A stretch of DNA of 64,000 bases, taken from assembly GCA_041674525.1 (NCBI GenBank), contig JBAYVN010000002.1, positions 1-64,000 on the forward strand, written 5' to 3'. Shown piece by piece: positions 8,502 to 17,388 of the stretch. Below the pieces are notes generated by a model that ran no database searches, had not been told where the DNA came from, and saw only the letters and a program-made list of their open reading frames with translations. The DNA is from SHYQ01 sp041674525 (GTDB taxonomy: Bacteria > Chloroflexota > Dehalococcoidia > UBA2979). Every line of letters starts with the position of its first letter. The stretch's first letter is position 1. Both the position numbers and the translations under genes were made by a program.

Positions 8502-9830
8502 GTGAACGCCATAGGCGCGCTCTCCGCCCAGAAGGCACGCGTGGGCCGCGTCTACCGCGGCTGGTGGATCGTGATGCTCTCGTTCTACTCGCAGCTGGTC
8601 ACGGTGGCCGCCGGGGGATACGTCTTCGGCGTGCTCATCCTGTCGATGCAGCGCGACCTCGGCTGGAGCCAGAGCGCGGTGGTCGGCCCGCTGACCGTGA
8701 ACCGGTGGCTGAGTGGACTGCTGTCCGTGCCCCTGGGCCCGATCGTGGACCGGCATGGCGCCCGCCTCTCCATGACCCTGAGCGCCCTGCTCGCGGGGCT
8801 CGGGCTGATCGCGGTCGCCTCCGCCCACTCGCCGCTCGTGTTCTACGGCGCGTGGGCGCTCTTCGGGCTGGCGCAGCCCGGCGTCGGACTGCTGGGGCCG
8901 CGCGTGGTGATCGCCAACTGGTTCGTGAAGAAGCGCGCGAAGGCGTTCGTGCTCTTCACCCTCGGCAGCTCGGCCGCGGGACTGATCGCGGTCCCGGCGG
9001 GCGCGTACATCGACGCGCAGTACGGCTGGCGGGTCGTCTGGGTGATCCTGGGCGTGCTGTGCATCTCGGTCGCGCCGCTGTCCTGGTGGGCGATCCGGCG
9101 CCGCCCGGAGGACCTGGGGCTGCTCCCCGACGGCGATGAGCCCGGAGACGTGGGCCCTGACGGGCACGCCTCGGGCCAGGCGGCCGCCTCGGCGGCGAAC
9201 GCCGTCGCGGCAGACACGCCGTGGACCGTGCGCGAGGCGCTCCGCAACCGCTCGTTCTGGCTGCTGACCTTCGGCTTCCTGCTGGTCGCAATGCCCAGTT
9301 CGGCGATCTTCCTCAACATCTCAGGCTTCGCGCAGTCGCACGGCCTCAGCCGGGGGGTGAGCGCGAGCCTGGTCAGCGTGTACGCCGCCGGGTCGCTGGG
9401 GGCGCGGCCGCTGTGGGGTTTCTTCCTCTCCCGCGTCGGGCTGCACCGCACGCTCGTCGTCTTCGCGGCGGTCTACGGCGCCTCGATCGCCGTGTTCGCC
9501 ATCCAGACCCGCGAGGTGCCCCTCTACTTCACCGCGCTCTTCCTGGGCTTCGGGATCTCGGGATCGCAGCTGCTGCAAGCGCAGGCGATCCCCGACTACT
9601 TCGGCCGCCGCATCGTCGGGTCGCTCACGGGCTTCTCCACGCTGGCGAACGTGGCGATCGCCGGCTCCGCGCCGCAGATGACCGCCTTCGTCTTCGACCG
9701 GACAGGCGGGTACGTGATGGCGTTCCTCTTCTTCGCCGTGGCGTGCGGCGTCGCCTCCATCGCCTTCATCTTCTCGCCGCCCCCGGTGCATCCGACCGAC
9801 CGCGTTCGCCTGGTTGAGGCGCCCGCATAA
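8502..9830 (+). CDS. MFS transporter (OxlT/monocarboxylate-like)
   Basis: About 442 residues from GTG 8502; the frame is open further upstream, but only from here does the sequence look like a transporter. After a short basic tail the chain enters YRGWWIVMLSFYSQLV and VFGVLILSMQRDLGWSQS, the typical first helix and loop of OxlT/MCT-like facilitators. LSVPLGPIVDRHGAR is the motif A equivalent between TM2 and TM3. A central cytoplasmic loop of about 50 residues (RRRPEDLGLLPDGDEPG) separates two six-helix halves. Relatives move mono- and dicarboxylates such as oxalate, formate or pyruvate; the substrate here is not determinable. Confidence 0.88.
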   Translation: MNAIGALSAQKARVGRVYRGWWIVMLSFYSQLVTVAAGGYVFGVLILSMQRDLGWSQSAVVGPLTVNRWLSGLLSVPLGPIVDRHGARLSMTLSALLAGLGLIAVASAHSPLVFYGAWALFGLAQPGVGLLGPRVVIANWFVKKRAKAFVLFTLGSSAAGLIAVPAGAYIDAQYGWRVVWVILGVLCISVAPLSWWAIRRRPEDLGLLPDGDEPGDVGPDGHASGQAAASAANAVAADTPWTVREALRNRSFWLLTFGFLLVAMPSSAIFLNISGFAQSHGLSRGVSASLVSVYAAGSLGARPLWGFFLSRVGLHRTLVVFAAVYGASIAVFAIQTREVPLYFTALFLGFGISGSQLLQAQAIPDYFGRRIVGSLTGFSTLANVAIAGSAPQMTAFVFDRTGGYVMAFLFFAVACGVASIAFIFSPPPVHPTDRVRLVEAPA

Positions 9831-9895
9831 CCCCTGCGACCCCGGCGCGACGACGGTGCCCGTTCCGCCGCGCCCGCCACGTCTTCGAGACCTCA

Positions 9896-9914
9896 ACGAG
9901 ACATTCTCGTAATG
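9896..9914. promoter_or_regulatory. Overlapping inverted repeats upstream of amt
   Basis: ACGAG-acatt-CTCGT (9896-9910) overlaps CATT-ctcgt-AATG (9902-9914) in an AT-richer patch 65-83 bases upstream of the amt start. Such dyads often bind nitrogen regulators, but this one does not match a GlnR or NtrC consensus closely. Candidate operator only. Confidence 0.3.
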
Positions 9915-9978
9915 TTTCCGCAATACCACGCGTTCGCACGCGCGTCCGGCGCGCGCGGACTTCGAACGGGAGCGAACC

Positions 9979-11199
9979 TTGGTCGAGGTGAGTGCGGGCG
10001 ACACGGCGTGGCTCCTGGGCAGCGCGGGCCTGGTGCTGTTCATGACCCCGGGTCTGGCGATGTTCTACGGCGGCATGGTCCGCGCGAAGAACGTGCTCGC
10101 GATGCTGATGATGAACTACATCGCGATGGGCATCGTCACGATCCTCTGGATCGTCGCCGGTGCCTCGCTGGCGTTCTCGGGGAACGCGGCGGCGGGGCTC
10201 GCGGGCAACCTCGGGCTGGTGGGGCTGCGGGGACTGGGGACGGGCAACGCCGTCTTCGGGCTCTCCGTCCCCGACTCGGCCTTCCTGATGTTCCAGCTGA
10301 TGTTCGCCATCATCACGCCGGCAGTGGTCGCCGGCGCCGTGGCCGAGCGCATGAAGTTCACGGCGTGGATGGCCTTCGTCGCCGCGTGGTCGCTGCTGGT
10401 CTACGCACCGCTGGCGCACTGGGTGTGGGGCGGCGGGTTCATCGCCAGTGAGCTGCACGCGATCGACTTCGCGGGCGGGATGGTCGTCGAGATCAACTCC
10501 GGGGCGTCCGCACTCGCCCTGGTGCTGGTGCTCGGGCCACGCACGGGCTGGGGCCGTCAGATCATCCGCCCGCACAACCTGCCGCTCACGATCCTCGGGG
10601 CCGGCATCCTGTGGTTCGGGTGGTTCGGCTTCAACGCCGGATCCTCGCTGGCGGCGAACGGACTGGCCTCGCAGGCGTTCATGACCACCCACATCGCCGC
10701 CGCCGTCGCCGCCTCCGCGTGGATCGCCGCCGAGGCCATCACCGGCGGCAAGCCGACCACGCTGGGCTTCGCTTCGGGGGCCGTCGCCGGGCTGGTCGCG
10801 ATCACCCCGGCCGCCGGATTCGTCACCGCGATCGGCGCGGTGGCCATCGGCGTCGCGGCCGGGTTCGTCTGCTTCGCCGCCCTGCGGCTGAAGACGGCGT
10901 TCCGGTTCGACGACTCGCTGGACGTGGTCGCCGTCCACCTAGTGGGCGGCGTGGTCGGGACGCTGCTCCTCGGCATCCTCGCGGACCGCACCATCAATGC
11001 GGCGGCCGGCGGGGGCCTGGAGCAGCTCGGGCGGCAGGCGATGGCCGTGGCCGTCGCGTTCGGCTACACGTTCACCGCCACATTCGTGATCGCAAAGGCG
11101 CTCGACATGTGGTTCGGGATCCGCGTCAGCGAAGCCATCGAACACGAGGGCCTCGACGTCGTGCTCCACGAGGAGCAGGCGTACCTGCTGACCGAGTAA
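9979..11199 (+). CDS. amt: Ammonium transporter
   Basis: 406 residues from TTG 9979 behind CGGGAGCG; GTG 9988 is a possible alternative start. Eleven membrane segments are predictable. Amt signatures are clear: LVLFMTPGLAMFYGGMVRAK at the N-terminus, LMFAIITPAVVAGAVAERMK, the twin pore histidines at His147 (APLAHWVWGG) and His320 (VVAVHLVGGVVG), and WFGWFGFNAGSSL. The C-terminal tail (GLDVVLHEEQAYLLTE) is the usual P-II-sensitive cytoplasmic end. It conducts NH4+/NH3 across the inner membrane. The P-II gene follows after 29 bases, the classic amtB-glnK arrangement in which P-II blocks the channel under nitrogen excess. Confidence 0.96.
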   Translation: MVEVSAGDTAWLLGSAGLVLFMTPGLAMFYGGMVRAKNVLAMLMMNYIAMGIVTILWIVAGASLAFSGNAAAGLAGNLGLVGLRGLGTGNAVFGLSVPDSAFLMFQLMFAIITPAVVAGAVAERMKFTAWMAFVAAWSLLVYAPLAHWVWGGGFIASELHAIDFAGGMVVEINSGASALALVLVLGPRTGWGRQIIRPHNLPLTILGAGILWFGWFGFNAGSSLAANGLASQAFMTTHIAAAVAASAWIAAEAITGGKPTTLGFASGAVAGLVAITPAAGFVTAIGAVAIGVAAGFVCFAALRLKTAFRFDDSLDVVAVHLVGGVVGTLLLGILADRTINAAAGGGLEQLGRQAMAVAVAFGYTFTATFVIAKALDMWFGIRVSEAIEHEGLDVVLHEEQAYLLTE

Positions 11200-11228
11200 C
11201 CTGCTGGTGGAGGGGGAGAGACGACGCC

Positions 11229-11567
11229 ATGAAGCTGATCATCGCCTACATCATCCCGTTCAAGCTGGACGAGGTCCGCGACGCGCTGAAGGAGACCGGC
11301 GTCACGGGGCTCTCCGCGGGCAATATCCAGGGCTTCGGCCGCCAGGCCGGGCACACGGAGACCTACCGCGGCGCGGAGTACGAGGTGGACATGGTGCCGA
11401 AGACGCGCCTCGAGATCCTCGTCGATGACCTGCTCGCGCCGATGGTGATCTCGACGATCGAGCGGACCGCGCGCACCGGATCGATCGGGGATGGCAAGAT
11501 CGCCGTCATCCCGGTGGAGGACGTGATCCGCATCCGCACCGGCGAGCGCGGTCGGGACGCGCTCTAG
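11229..11567 (+). CDS. glnK: P-II nitrogen regulatory protein
   Basis: 112 residues, the standard P-II length, with start MKLIIAYIIPFKLDEVRDAL. The T-loop GRQAGHTETYRGAEYEVDMV carries Tyr51, the residue uridylylated or adenylylated in GlnB/GlnK proteins. The B-loop TGSIGDGKIAVIPVEDVIRI (about 83-102) binds ATP/ADP. It follows amt closely behind GGAGGGGGAGAG and should form the trimer that plugs Amt. GlnK rather than GlnB is inferred from this linkage. Conservation of Tyr51 suggests covalent modification, but no uridylyl- or adenylyltransferase gene is in the window. Confidence 0.96.
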   Translation: MKLIIAYIIPFKLDEVRDALKETGVTGLSAGNIQGFGRQAGHTETYRGAEYEVDMVPKTRLEILVDDLLAPMVISTIERTARTGSIGDGKIAVIPVEDVIRIRTGERGRDAL

Positions 11568-11579
11568 CGCGCCGGCGGC

Positions 11580-12440
11580 TTAGGATCGCCCGAAGACGCG
11601 CACCAGGAACGGCTCGAACGCGGCGTCGAAGGCCTCGGGCCGGTCCAGCATCACGTTGTGGTTCGAGCCCTCGATGGTGACCAACTCGCTCCCCCGGATC
11701 TCCGCGTGCATGCGCGCGGCCATCGCCTCCCCCAGGTGGCCCTCGGTCGCGCGGATGATCAGCGCCGGACAATCGATCCGCGAGTAGAGCTCGGTCAGGT
11801 CGACGTGCGCGATGTCCTGCATCGTCAGCCGCATGACCGGCGGCGTGAGGCGCAGGTGCACGCTCCCCGCGTGCTCGCCCGGCTCGATCAGCATCGCGGC
11901 GTACTCCTCCGAGTACGCGCTCCAGTTGCGCAGGAAGTTCGTCTGGCGCATGCGCTCCATGAACTCCTCGCGCGAGGCGTACTCGTGGACCAGCGGCTGG
12001 CGAGTGCGCGTGCGCGGGGGCGGCGTGCCGTTGACGTGCGGAACGATCCCGGGGTCGACGATCGCGAAGCCAGCCGGATCGTGCTCCGTGACCCACGGCA
12101 TCGCGATGCGCGCGCCCAGCGAGTGCCCCACGATCAGCGGGCGCCCCCGGTCACCGGCGACGCTGCGCACGACGCAGTCCAGGTCGCCCCCCTGGTCGGC
12201 GTACGAGTAGCCCGTCTCGGGCTTGTCGCTCTCCCCGTGCCCTCGAAGGTCGTATGAGACGAGGCTGTACTCCGGGCCCAGGCGCTCGGCCGTCCGCCGC
12301 CAGTGCCAGCCATGCGCGTTCAGGCCGTGGAGCGCGACGATGATCCTCGGTCCGTGCCCCCACCGCAGCGTGTGCAGGCGCACGCCGTCACGCGGATTCG
12401 TGACGTGGAACGATTCGAAGGAGCCGCCTTCACCCGACAC
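11580..12440 (-). CDS. Alpha/beta hydrolase
   Basis: 286 residues from GTG 12440, preceded by GGAGAGGGA; an ATG at 12491 would add 17 residues unlike the family. Markers are IIVALHGLNAHGWHWRR (oxyanion region), YDLRGHGESDKPE, nucleophile elbow LIVGHSLGARIAM, acid region FAIVDPGIVP and catalytic His in IEGSNHNVMLDRPEAF. This is alpha/beta hydrolase_1/6 of the meta-cleavage-product-hydrolase/epoxide-hydrolase grade. It ends 12 bases from the convergent glnK end and is transcribed alone. The region 12441-12750 upstream separates it from the divergent LLM gene. Confidence 0.86.
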   Translation of the reverse strand: MSGEGGSFESFHVTNPRDGVRLHTLRWGHGPRIIVALHGLNAHGWHWRRTAERLGPEYSLVSYDLRGHGESDKPETGYSYADQGGDLDCVVRSVAGDRGRPLIVGHSLGARIAMPWVTEHDPAGFAIVDPGIVPHVNGTPPPRTRTRQPLVHEYASREEFMERMRQTNFLRNWSAYSEEYAAMLIEPGEHAGSVHLRLTPPVMRLTMQDIAHVDLTELYSRIDCPALIIRATEGHLGEAMAARMHAEIRGSELVTIEGSNHNVMLDRPEAFDAAFEPFLVRVFGRS

Positions 12441-12617
12441 TGGGTTCCCTCTCCACCATGCCGCCGGCGATCGCGCCGCCCCGGCCATCACCCGCCGCTG
12501 ACCTCGATCCGGTGCCGGAACCAGCGCCGGGCCGGGAAGTCTCCGCGCATGGTAACGGCTCTGTCACCCTCGGCTACGCGCCCCAGCACGCAGCGCACCG
12601 CGCCCGCGAGGGCGAGG

Positions 12618-12645
12618 TTCAGGCGCTCATCACTTCTGTTATTCT
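12618..12645 (+). promoter_or_regulatory. Candidate sigma-70 promoter for the LLM gene
   Basis: TTCAGG (12618-12623), a 16-base spacer and TATTCT (12640-12645) lie in the most AT-rich part of the 310-base gap between two divergent genes. The rest of that gap shows no gene or strong structure. Judged by eye only. Confidence 0.3.
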
Positions 12646-12750
12646 CCTGCGCACCCGCCGCGAGGCGCGCCGCGCAGAACGCCTCTGCCAGGAGCGCGGA
12701 GCGTCGCAGGGGCAGCGCGCAGAGCAGCGTCGCAGAGCAAGGAGCACCCG

Positions 12751-13770
12751 GTGCAAGTCGTCCTTCGCGTCCCCGCGTTCGCCCCCGTGCCCGAGGTGGT
12801 GGAGTTCACGAAGCGCTGCGAGGACGCCGGGTTCGACGGCGTCGGCTTCGTGGACTCGCAGATGATCACCCGCGACGCCGTGGTCATGCTGGCAGCGGCG
12901 GCCACCGCCACGCACCGCGTGCGCCTGGTGCCCGCGGTGACGAACCCGATCACGCGCCACGTCTCCGTCTGGGCCTCCACGGCGCAGGCGCTGGACGAGC
13001 TGGCGCCGGGACGCATCGAGATCTGGATGGGACGCGGCGCCAGCTCGGTGAACCTCGCCGGGATGCCGTACGCGACCGTGCGGCGGCTGCGCGAGACCGT
13101 AACGAACATGCGCCGGCTGATGGCGGGCGAGTGGGACGTGTTCCCGGATGTCCACACCCGGATGGGTGGCTCCGGCCGCCAGGTCCCCATCCGTATCGCC
13201 GCCGCCGGGCCCCAGGCGTTGAAGCTCGCGGGGGCGATCGGGGACAGCGTGCTGATCGCCGCGGGCGGCAACGACGCCTCGCTGCAGCGCGCGCGCGACC
13301 TGGTGCACGAGGGCGCGCGCGCGGCGGGCCGCGACCCCGCCGAGGTGCAGATCTCCCTCTCGCTGATGACCTCGATCCGCGAGCAGCGGGAGGATGCCTA
13401 CCGCTGGGCGAGCCCGCTGTGCGCCCGCAATCTGCGCAACGCGGCCTGGCTGGCGGACGCGGGCATCGATGCGCGCGGGATGCAATCGCCGCCCGAGCTG
13501 GACACGCTCTACCCGGACTTCTTCCACGCCGAGGACTGGAACCGCGCGATGGCGCTCTCGTCGTTCCTCCCGGACGACCTGCTCGCGCAGATGGCCCCGC
13601 GCGTGGGCCTCGTCGGCTCTCCCGAGGACTGCGTGGAGCGCCTGCGCGAGCTCTCGCGCGCCGGGTTCACTGAGGTCTTCATGCAGACGATCGGGACGAT
13701 GAACTACCCCGAGGCGGAGCTGCGCGCCTTCGCGACGACCATCGGCCCCGCAGTCGCGGCGCTGCCCTGA
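12751..13770 (+). CDS. LLM-class F420/FMN-dependent oxidoreductase
   Basis: 339 residues from GTG 12751 behind AAGGAG. A TIM-barrel bacterial luciferase-like protein: FTKRCEDAGFDGVGFVDSQM near the start, VRLVPAVTNPITRHVSVWAS, LDELAPGRIEIWMGRGASS, and later IRIAAAGPQALKLAGAIGDS, the usual cofactor-binding strand of the F420-dependent methylene-H4MPT-reductase-like subgroup. Family members reduce or oxygenate many substrates. F420 versus FMN cannot be decided from the sequence alone. The C-terminal GLVGSPEDCVERLRELSRAG is the standard ending helix. Confidence 0.9.
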   Translation: MQVVLRVPAFAPVPEVVEFTKRCEDAGFDGVGFVDSQMITRDAVVMLAAAATATHRVRLVPAVTNPITRHVSVWASTAQALDELAPGRIEIWMGRGASSVNLAGMPYATVRRLRETVTNMRRLMAGEWDVFPDVHTRMGGSGRQVPIRIAAAGPQALKLAGAIGDSVLIAAGGNDASLQRARDLVHEGARAAGRDPAEVQISLSLMTSIREQREDAYRWASPLCARNLRNAAWLADAGIDARGMQSPPELDTLYPDFFHAEDWNRAMALSSFLPDDLLAQMAPRVGLVGSPEDCVERLRELSRAGFTEVFMQTIGTMNYPEAELRAFATTIGPAVAALP

Positions 13771-13931
13771 TCGCCACGCCCGCATCGCGGAGCACGCAGC
13801 GCGGCCCCCGGGGCTCCCGTTTGCGCCGGTTGCGTTCACGTTTGTGATTGACGGGCGGGTTAGCATACGCCCGCCAGTTGAATCAGCGCGTGCTTCGCAA
13901 TACCGGCGAGCCGCGGAAAGGGTGCGCGGCC

Positions 13932-15063
13932 ATGAAGTTCGGGATGTTCCTGCTGATGCAGTCCCCCAACATGCTCCCTTCGGGCGAGGTGTATCGGAAC
14001 GCCATCGAGCAGGTCGAGTTCGCGGACGCGATCGGCCTCGACTACGTCGTGCTGGCCGAGCACCACTTCTCCAGTTACGGCTTCCTGCCGAACCCGCTGA
14101 TGTTGATCCCGAAGCTCGCGGACCGTGCGCCGCACGTCCGCTTCAGCACCGCCGTCGTCGTGCTGCCGCTGCACGACCCGCTCCAGGTCGCGGAGGAGAT
14201 CGCGATGGTGGATCACCTCACCGGTGGCCGCCTGGAGGTCGGGTTCGGCACCGGTTACCAGCAGTACGAGTTCCAGCGCTTCAACCGCCCGCTCGCCGAG
14301 AATCGCGCGATCTTCGAGGAGACCCTTGACGTGATCGTGAAGGCGCTGACGCAGGCGCCGTTCAGCCACCAGGGCCCATTACTTCAACATCCCGGAGACC
14401 ACCACCCTGCCGCGGCCGCTCCAGGTGCCGCACCCGAAGTTCTGGCGAGCCACTTCCAGCGTGGAGAACATGGCGTCCACGCTGCGTCGAGGGATGAACG
14501 TCATCACGGGTGGCACGGCGAGCAGCATCGAGCGGGTGATCAGCACATGGCACCTGTTCCAGGACGCCGTGGAGCTGTCCGGGATGGGCTGGCCGCAGGA
14601 GTTCATCGTCCAGCGCGGCGTGTACGTCTCGGACACGGAAGAGGATGCCCGCGCGCAGCTGCAGCAGGCGATCTGGCACACCCGCACCGCCCGCGGGCTC
14701 TCCTCGAACAGCCTCCCCGTGGACGCCGGTCGCGCGCTGACGGAGCAGACCGCGCGCGTGGCGCAGGAGGACGATCCGGACATCCTGTACCGGGACTGGT
14801 TCTTCGGCACGCCGGAGGTGGTGGCGGAGAAGCTGCACCGTCTCACGCAGTACACGGGCGTGTCCTACTTCAACGGATCGTTCTCCCTGGGCGCGCTGCC
14901 GCAGGCGAAGGTCCTGCGCTCCATGGAGCTCTTCGCGACGAAGGTGATGCCTCTGCTGCGGGCGTACGAGCCGGATCAGGCAAAGTACCCGCGGCGCGAG
15001 GACGCCCCGGACCCGAAGGGCTACTACGCCTGGGAGGAGGGGATGCCGACCACGTTCGGCTAG
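13932..15063 (+). pseudogene. LLM-class flavin-dependent oxidoreductase, interrupted by one-base frameshift
   Basis: Two adjacent frames together make one luciferase-like protein of about 376 residues. Frame 1, from ATG 13932 behind GGAAAGG, gives MKFGMFLLMQSPNM, VVLAEHHFSSYGFLPNPLML and HLTGGRLEVGFGTGYQQYEF, then loses similarity after PFSHQG. Continuation in the +1 frame reads YFNIPETTTLPRPLQVPHPK, INVITGGTASSIERV-type sequence and ends ...EEGMPTTFG at 15063. Dropping one C from the CCC run at 14375-14377 restores a single frame. Both halves are well preserved, so this is either a very recent mutation or a sequencing error. The substrate is unknown; EHHF is the usual motif of FMN-dependent LLM monooxygenases. 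Confidence 0.85.
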
Positions 15064-15163
15064 GCCCGCTGACCGGCTCAGCCGGCACACCCTGCCCACC
15101 AGCGGTACGGTGTGATCGTGGCGGCCGCGTGAGGCCGCTCGCGGTCAGCGAAGGGGCGCCCCC

Positions 15164-16042
15164 GTGGCCGAGCTCCGCCGGAGGACGGCATCGCTGCTGC
15201 GCACCCGGGCGTTCACCGTCTGGGCGGTCGCCATCCTCGCCGGCGCGCTGCTCATGCAGACGCCGTTGCGCACGCTGATCTTCGGCGACTCGACGCTGGG
15301 TGGGTTTGTGGTCGTGGTCGACGCGGGCCACGGCGGCGAGGAACTTGGCGCCACGGCCCCCGGCATCGTCGAGCGCGACTCGAACCTAGACCTGGCGAAG
15401 CGCGTGCAGGTGCTGCTGGAGCGGCGCGGCGCGCGCGTGGTGCTCACGCGCCCGTCCGAGAATCGCCCGGGGGACGACGCGAGGGCGGGCCTGAGCGGGT
15501 ACACGGCGACCTTTGCCGACCTGCAGGCGCGCGTGGCCATCGCGAACGAGGCGCACGCCGACGCCTTCGTCTCGATCCACTCCAACCTCTTCGGCGATCC
15601 GAACGTGCGCGGACTCCAGGCCTGGTACGACGCCCAGCGGCCATTCGCGGACGAGAATCGCCGCCTCGCCACGCTCTGCATCGAAAGTGTGCGGGCGGCC
15701 CTGTCGATCGGCGGCTACGAGGTGCCCAGCGGCGGCGCGATGGACGAGGCGGGGCTGCAGGACGCCTCCGGCCGCGACACGCCGCTCCTGGTGCTCGGGC
15801 CGGAGCGGGACGTGCTGCGCGAGGAGCTGCTGGACCGGGGGGCGGACCCGGCGGCGCTCGGGCTTGGGCCGGGTGATGCCTCGTACCACACGGCGGCGAC
15901 GTCGATGCCGGGGAGCCTGCTGGAGATCCTGTTCGTCAGCAACGAGGCGGACGCCGCGCTGCTGAAGGACGACACGGCCCGGTCGCTGATCGCCGCCGGC
16001 ATCGCGTACGGCATCGAACGGTTCCTGCTCGAGCAGCCCTGA
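15164..16042 (+). CDS. N-acetylmuramoyl-L-alanine amidase (Amidase_3)
   Basis: 292 residues from GTG 15164. One N-terminal membrane anchor or signal at about 18-38 (TVWAVAILAGALLM) is followed directly by an Amidase_3 domain. Zinc ligands appear as His56 in VVVDAGHGGEELGA, Glu70 in GIVERDSN and His139 in FVSIHSN, and the catalytic Glu lies in LLEILFVSNEADAALL near residue 260. It should cleave the amide between muramic acid and L-Ala in peptidoglycan on the outer face of the membrane. No SPOR, LysM or AMIN targeting domain is present. Presence of this enzyme indicates a peptidoglycan wall. Confidence 0.9.
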   Translation: MAELRRRTASLLRTRAFTVWAVAILAGALLMQTPLRTLIFGDSTLGGFVVVVDAGHGGEELGATAPGIVERDSNLDLAKRVQVLLERRGARVVLTRPSENRPGDDARAGLSGYTATFADLQARVAIANEAHADAFVSIHSNLFGDPNVRGLQAWYDAQRPFADENRRLATLCIESVRAALSIGGYEVPSGGAMDEAGLQDASGRDTPLLVLGPERDVLREELLDRGADPAALGLGPGDASYHTAATSMPGSLLEILFVSNEADAALLKDDTARSLIAAGIAYGIERFLLEQP

Positions 16043-16062
16043 GTCGACCGCGGAGCGAATCG

Positions 16063-16092
16063 CGGGAGGCCCGCCGGCTGGCGGGCCTCCCG
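16063..16092. terminator. Bidirectional hairpin terminator
   Basis: A 13-bp perfect stem CGGGAGGCCCGCC with loop GGCT lies between the convergent amidase and FAH-family genes. There is no T-tract on either strand. It shares its GCCCGCC-N4-GGCGGGC core with other gene ends in this window. Confidence 0.75.
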
Positions 16093-16117
16093 GGCTGCGG
16101 CACGGTGTCCGAACGGG

Positions 16118-17050
16118 CTAGCCGATGGGGCGGATGCCGGCGCCGGGCGCGCCCGTGCCGGACGCCACGGCGGCGGCCGTCGCCTGGTCCACGCCCTTCG
16201 CCCACTTCCGCTTCAGCGGGTCGCTGACATGGAAGCCGAGCGTGCTGACCTTCTCGATCTCCATCTCGATGTACTCGCCGTCCTGCATGGCGCCGAGGCC
16301 CTGGTGGTTCGTGCCCGTGAAGAGCAGGTCGCCGGGGACCACCGTCATGAAGCTCGAGAAGAACTCGATGCACTCGGGGATGTCGTGCGCCATGTCGTCG
16401 GTGTTGTACTTGCCGCGCAGCTCACCATCCACGGTCAGGCGCACGTTGAGCGCGTGCGGATCCTCGATCTCGTCCTTCGTGACGATGCAGGACCCGAGCG
16501 GCGCGAAGGTGTCGAAGTTCTTGCCCAGCCGCGTCCCGCCGCCGTTCGAGCCGGTGTTCCCCTCGCGCGCGGACCCGTCGACGCCGCAGGTGTACCCGAA
16601 GACGTAGTCCATCGCGTTGGAGCGGCCGATGCCCTTGCCGCGCTTGCCCATCACGGCCACCAGCTCCGGCTCGTGGTGGAAGATGTTGGCGTCCAGCGGG
16701 GGCAGCACCAGGGTGCCCCCATGTCCGATGACGGCCTCCGGGTTCTTCAGGAAGCCCCACATCGGCTGCACCGGACGCGTGCCGTTCTCCTTGTAGTTGG
16801 CGCCCATGCACATGATCTTCGGCGGACGGGGGAGCGGCGCCTCGATCTGCACGGAGGCGAGCGGGACGGCCGCGCCGCTCTGTTCCAGGCTGGCGAGGTC
16901 GCCTCGCACGGCCTCCCAGTTCGCGATGATCGCCTCCATCGCCTCCTGGCCGCTGCGCGGCTGGAAGCGCTGGAGCGCCTGCGAGACGTCCACCACGCCG
17001 CGGCTGCCGAGCACCCCGGGGCGGCCATTGTTGAACAGTACGAGCTTCAC
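16118..17050 (-). CDS. Fumarylacetoacetate hydrolase-family protein
   Basis: 310 residues. The N-terminal MKLVLFNNGRPGVLGSRG and the PRPPKIMCMGANYKENG segment are typical of the FAA_hydrolase fold. HHEPELVAVMGKRGKGI supplies the metal-binding ExE pair and VFGYTCGVDGSARE the downstream Asp region. The C-terminal GDLLFTGTNHQGLGAMQDGEYIEMEIE matches the family. Members hydrolyse or decarboxylate 2-hydroxy-dienoates and acylpyruvates at the end of aromatic-ring degradation. A paralogue of similar length lies at 36845-37765. Upstream, 17051-17388 contains the hairpin of the next gene and no recognisable coding sequence. Confidence 0.9.
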   Translation of the reverse strand: MKLVLFNNGRPGVLGSRGVVDVSQALQRFQPRSGQEAMEAIIANWEAVRGDLASLEQSGAAVPLASVQIEAPLPRPPKIMCMGANYKENGTRPVQPMWGFLKNPEAVIGHGGTLVLPPLDANIFHHEPELVAVMGKRGKGIGRSNAMDYVFGYTCGVDGSAREGNTGSNGGGTRLGKNFDTFAPLGSCIVTKDEIEDPHALNVRLTVDGELRGKYNTDDMAHDIPECIEFFSSFMTVVPGDLLFTGTNHQGLGAMQDGEYIEMEIEKVSTLGFHVSDPLKRKWAKGVDQATAAAVASGTGAPGAGIRPIG

Positions 17051-17275
17051 GGTCTCATCCCTCCCTGCAGCCGCACGCCGATCGGCGGTGCTCCGACTCT
17101 GTGGCGCGAGGTCCGCGAGCCTCCGATGGCGACCGATCCGCCTCGACGCGCGCCGGCCCTGCCCCTCTACTACGCCCCTGCGCGGCGCACTTCAAGCGCA
17201 TGCAGGCCGGGAGATGCCTTTTGCCAGCAAGATGCATGCAAATGCGAGAGGGATCCGCGGTGCGCCGCCGCCGAT

Positions 17276-17311
17276 CACACAGGGGCCCGCCGATCGGCGG
17301 GCCCCTGTGTG
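17276..17311. terminator. 36-base perfect palindrome, likely terminator
   Basis: The sequence is perfectly self-complementary from 17276 to 17311, centred on the AT step of CGATCG (17293/17294). The core is GGGGCCCGCC-GATC-GGCGGGCCCC extended by CACACA/TGTGTG. It lies 78 bases beyond the stop of the metallo-hydrolase gene, whose mRNA it would end; no T-tract follows. It could also bind a dimeric protein. Confidence 0.65.
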
Positions 17312-17388
17312 CGAGCTCCGGGTTCCGGGAGAGCGCCTCCGGTGCGCGCTGAGTGCGCTCGCCGCGGCGCGCCCCCCGGCGCACGGGG

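Noticed and set aside
13932..15063. Programmed ribosomal frameshift in the LLM gene
   Set aside because: There is no slippery heptamer and no stem-loop immediately downstream that I can see; a one-base indel in CCC explains the data better.
17101..17352. Small plus-strand ORF in the gap before the FAH-family gene
   Set aside because: It runs through the perfect palindrome, has no ribosome binding site and has an Arg-rich translation without features.
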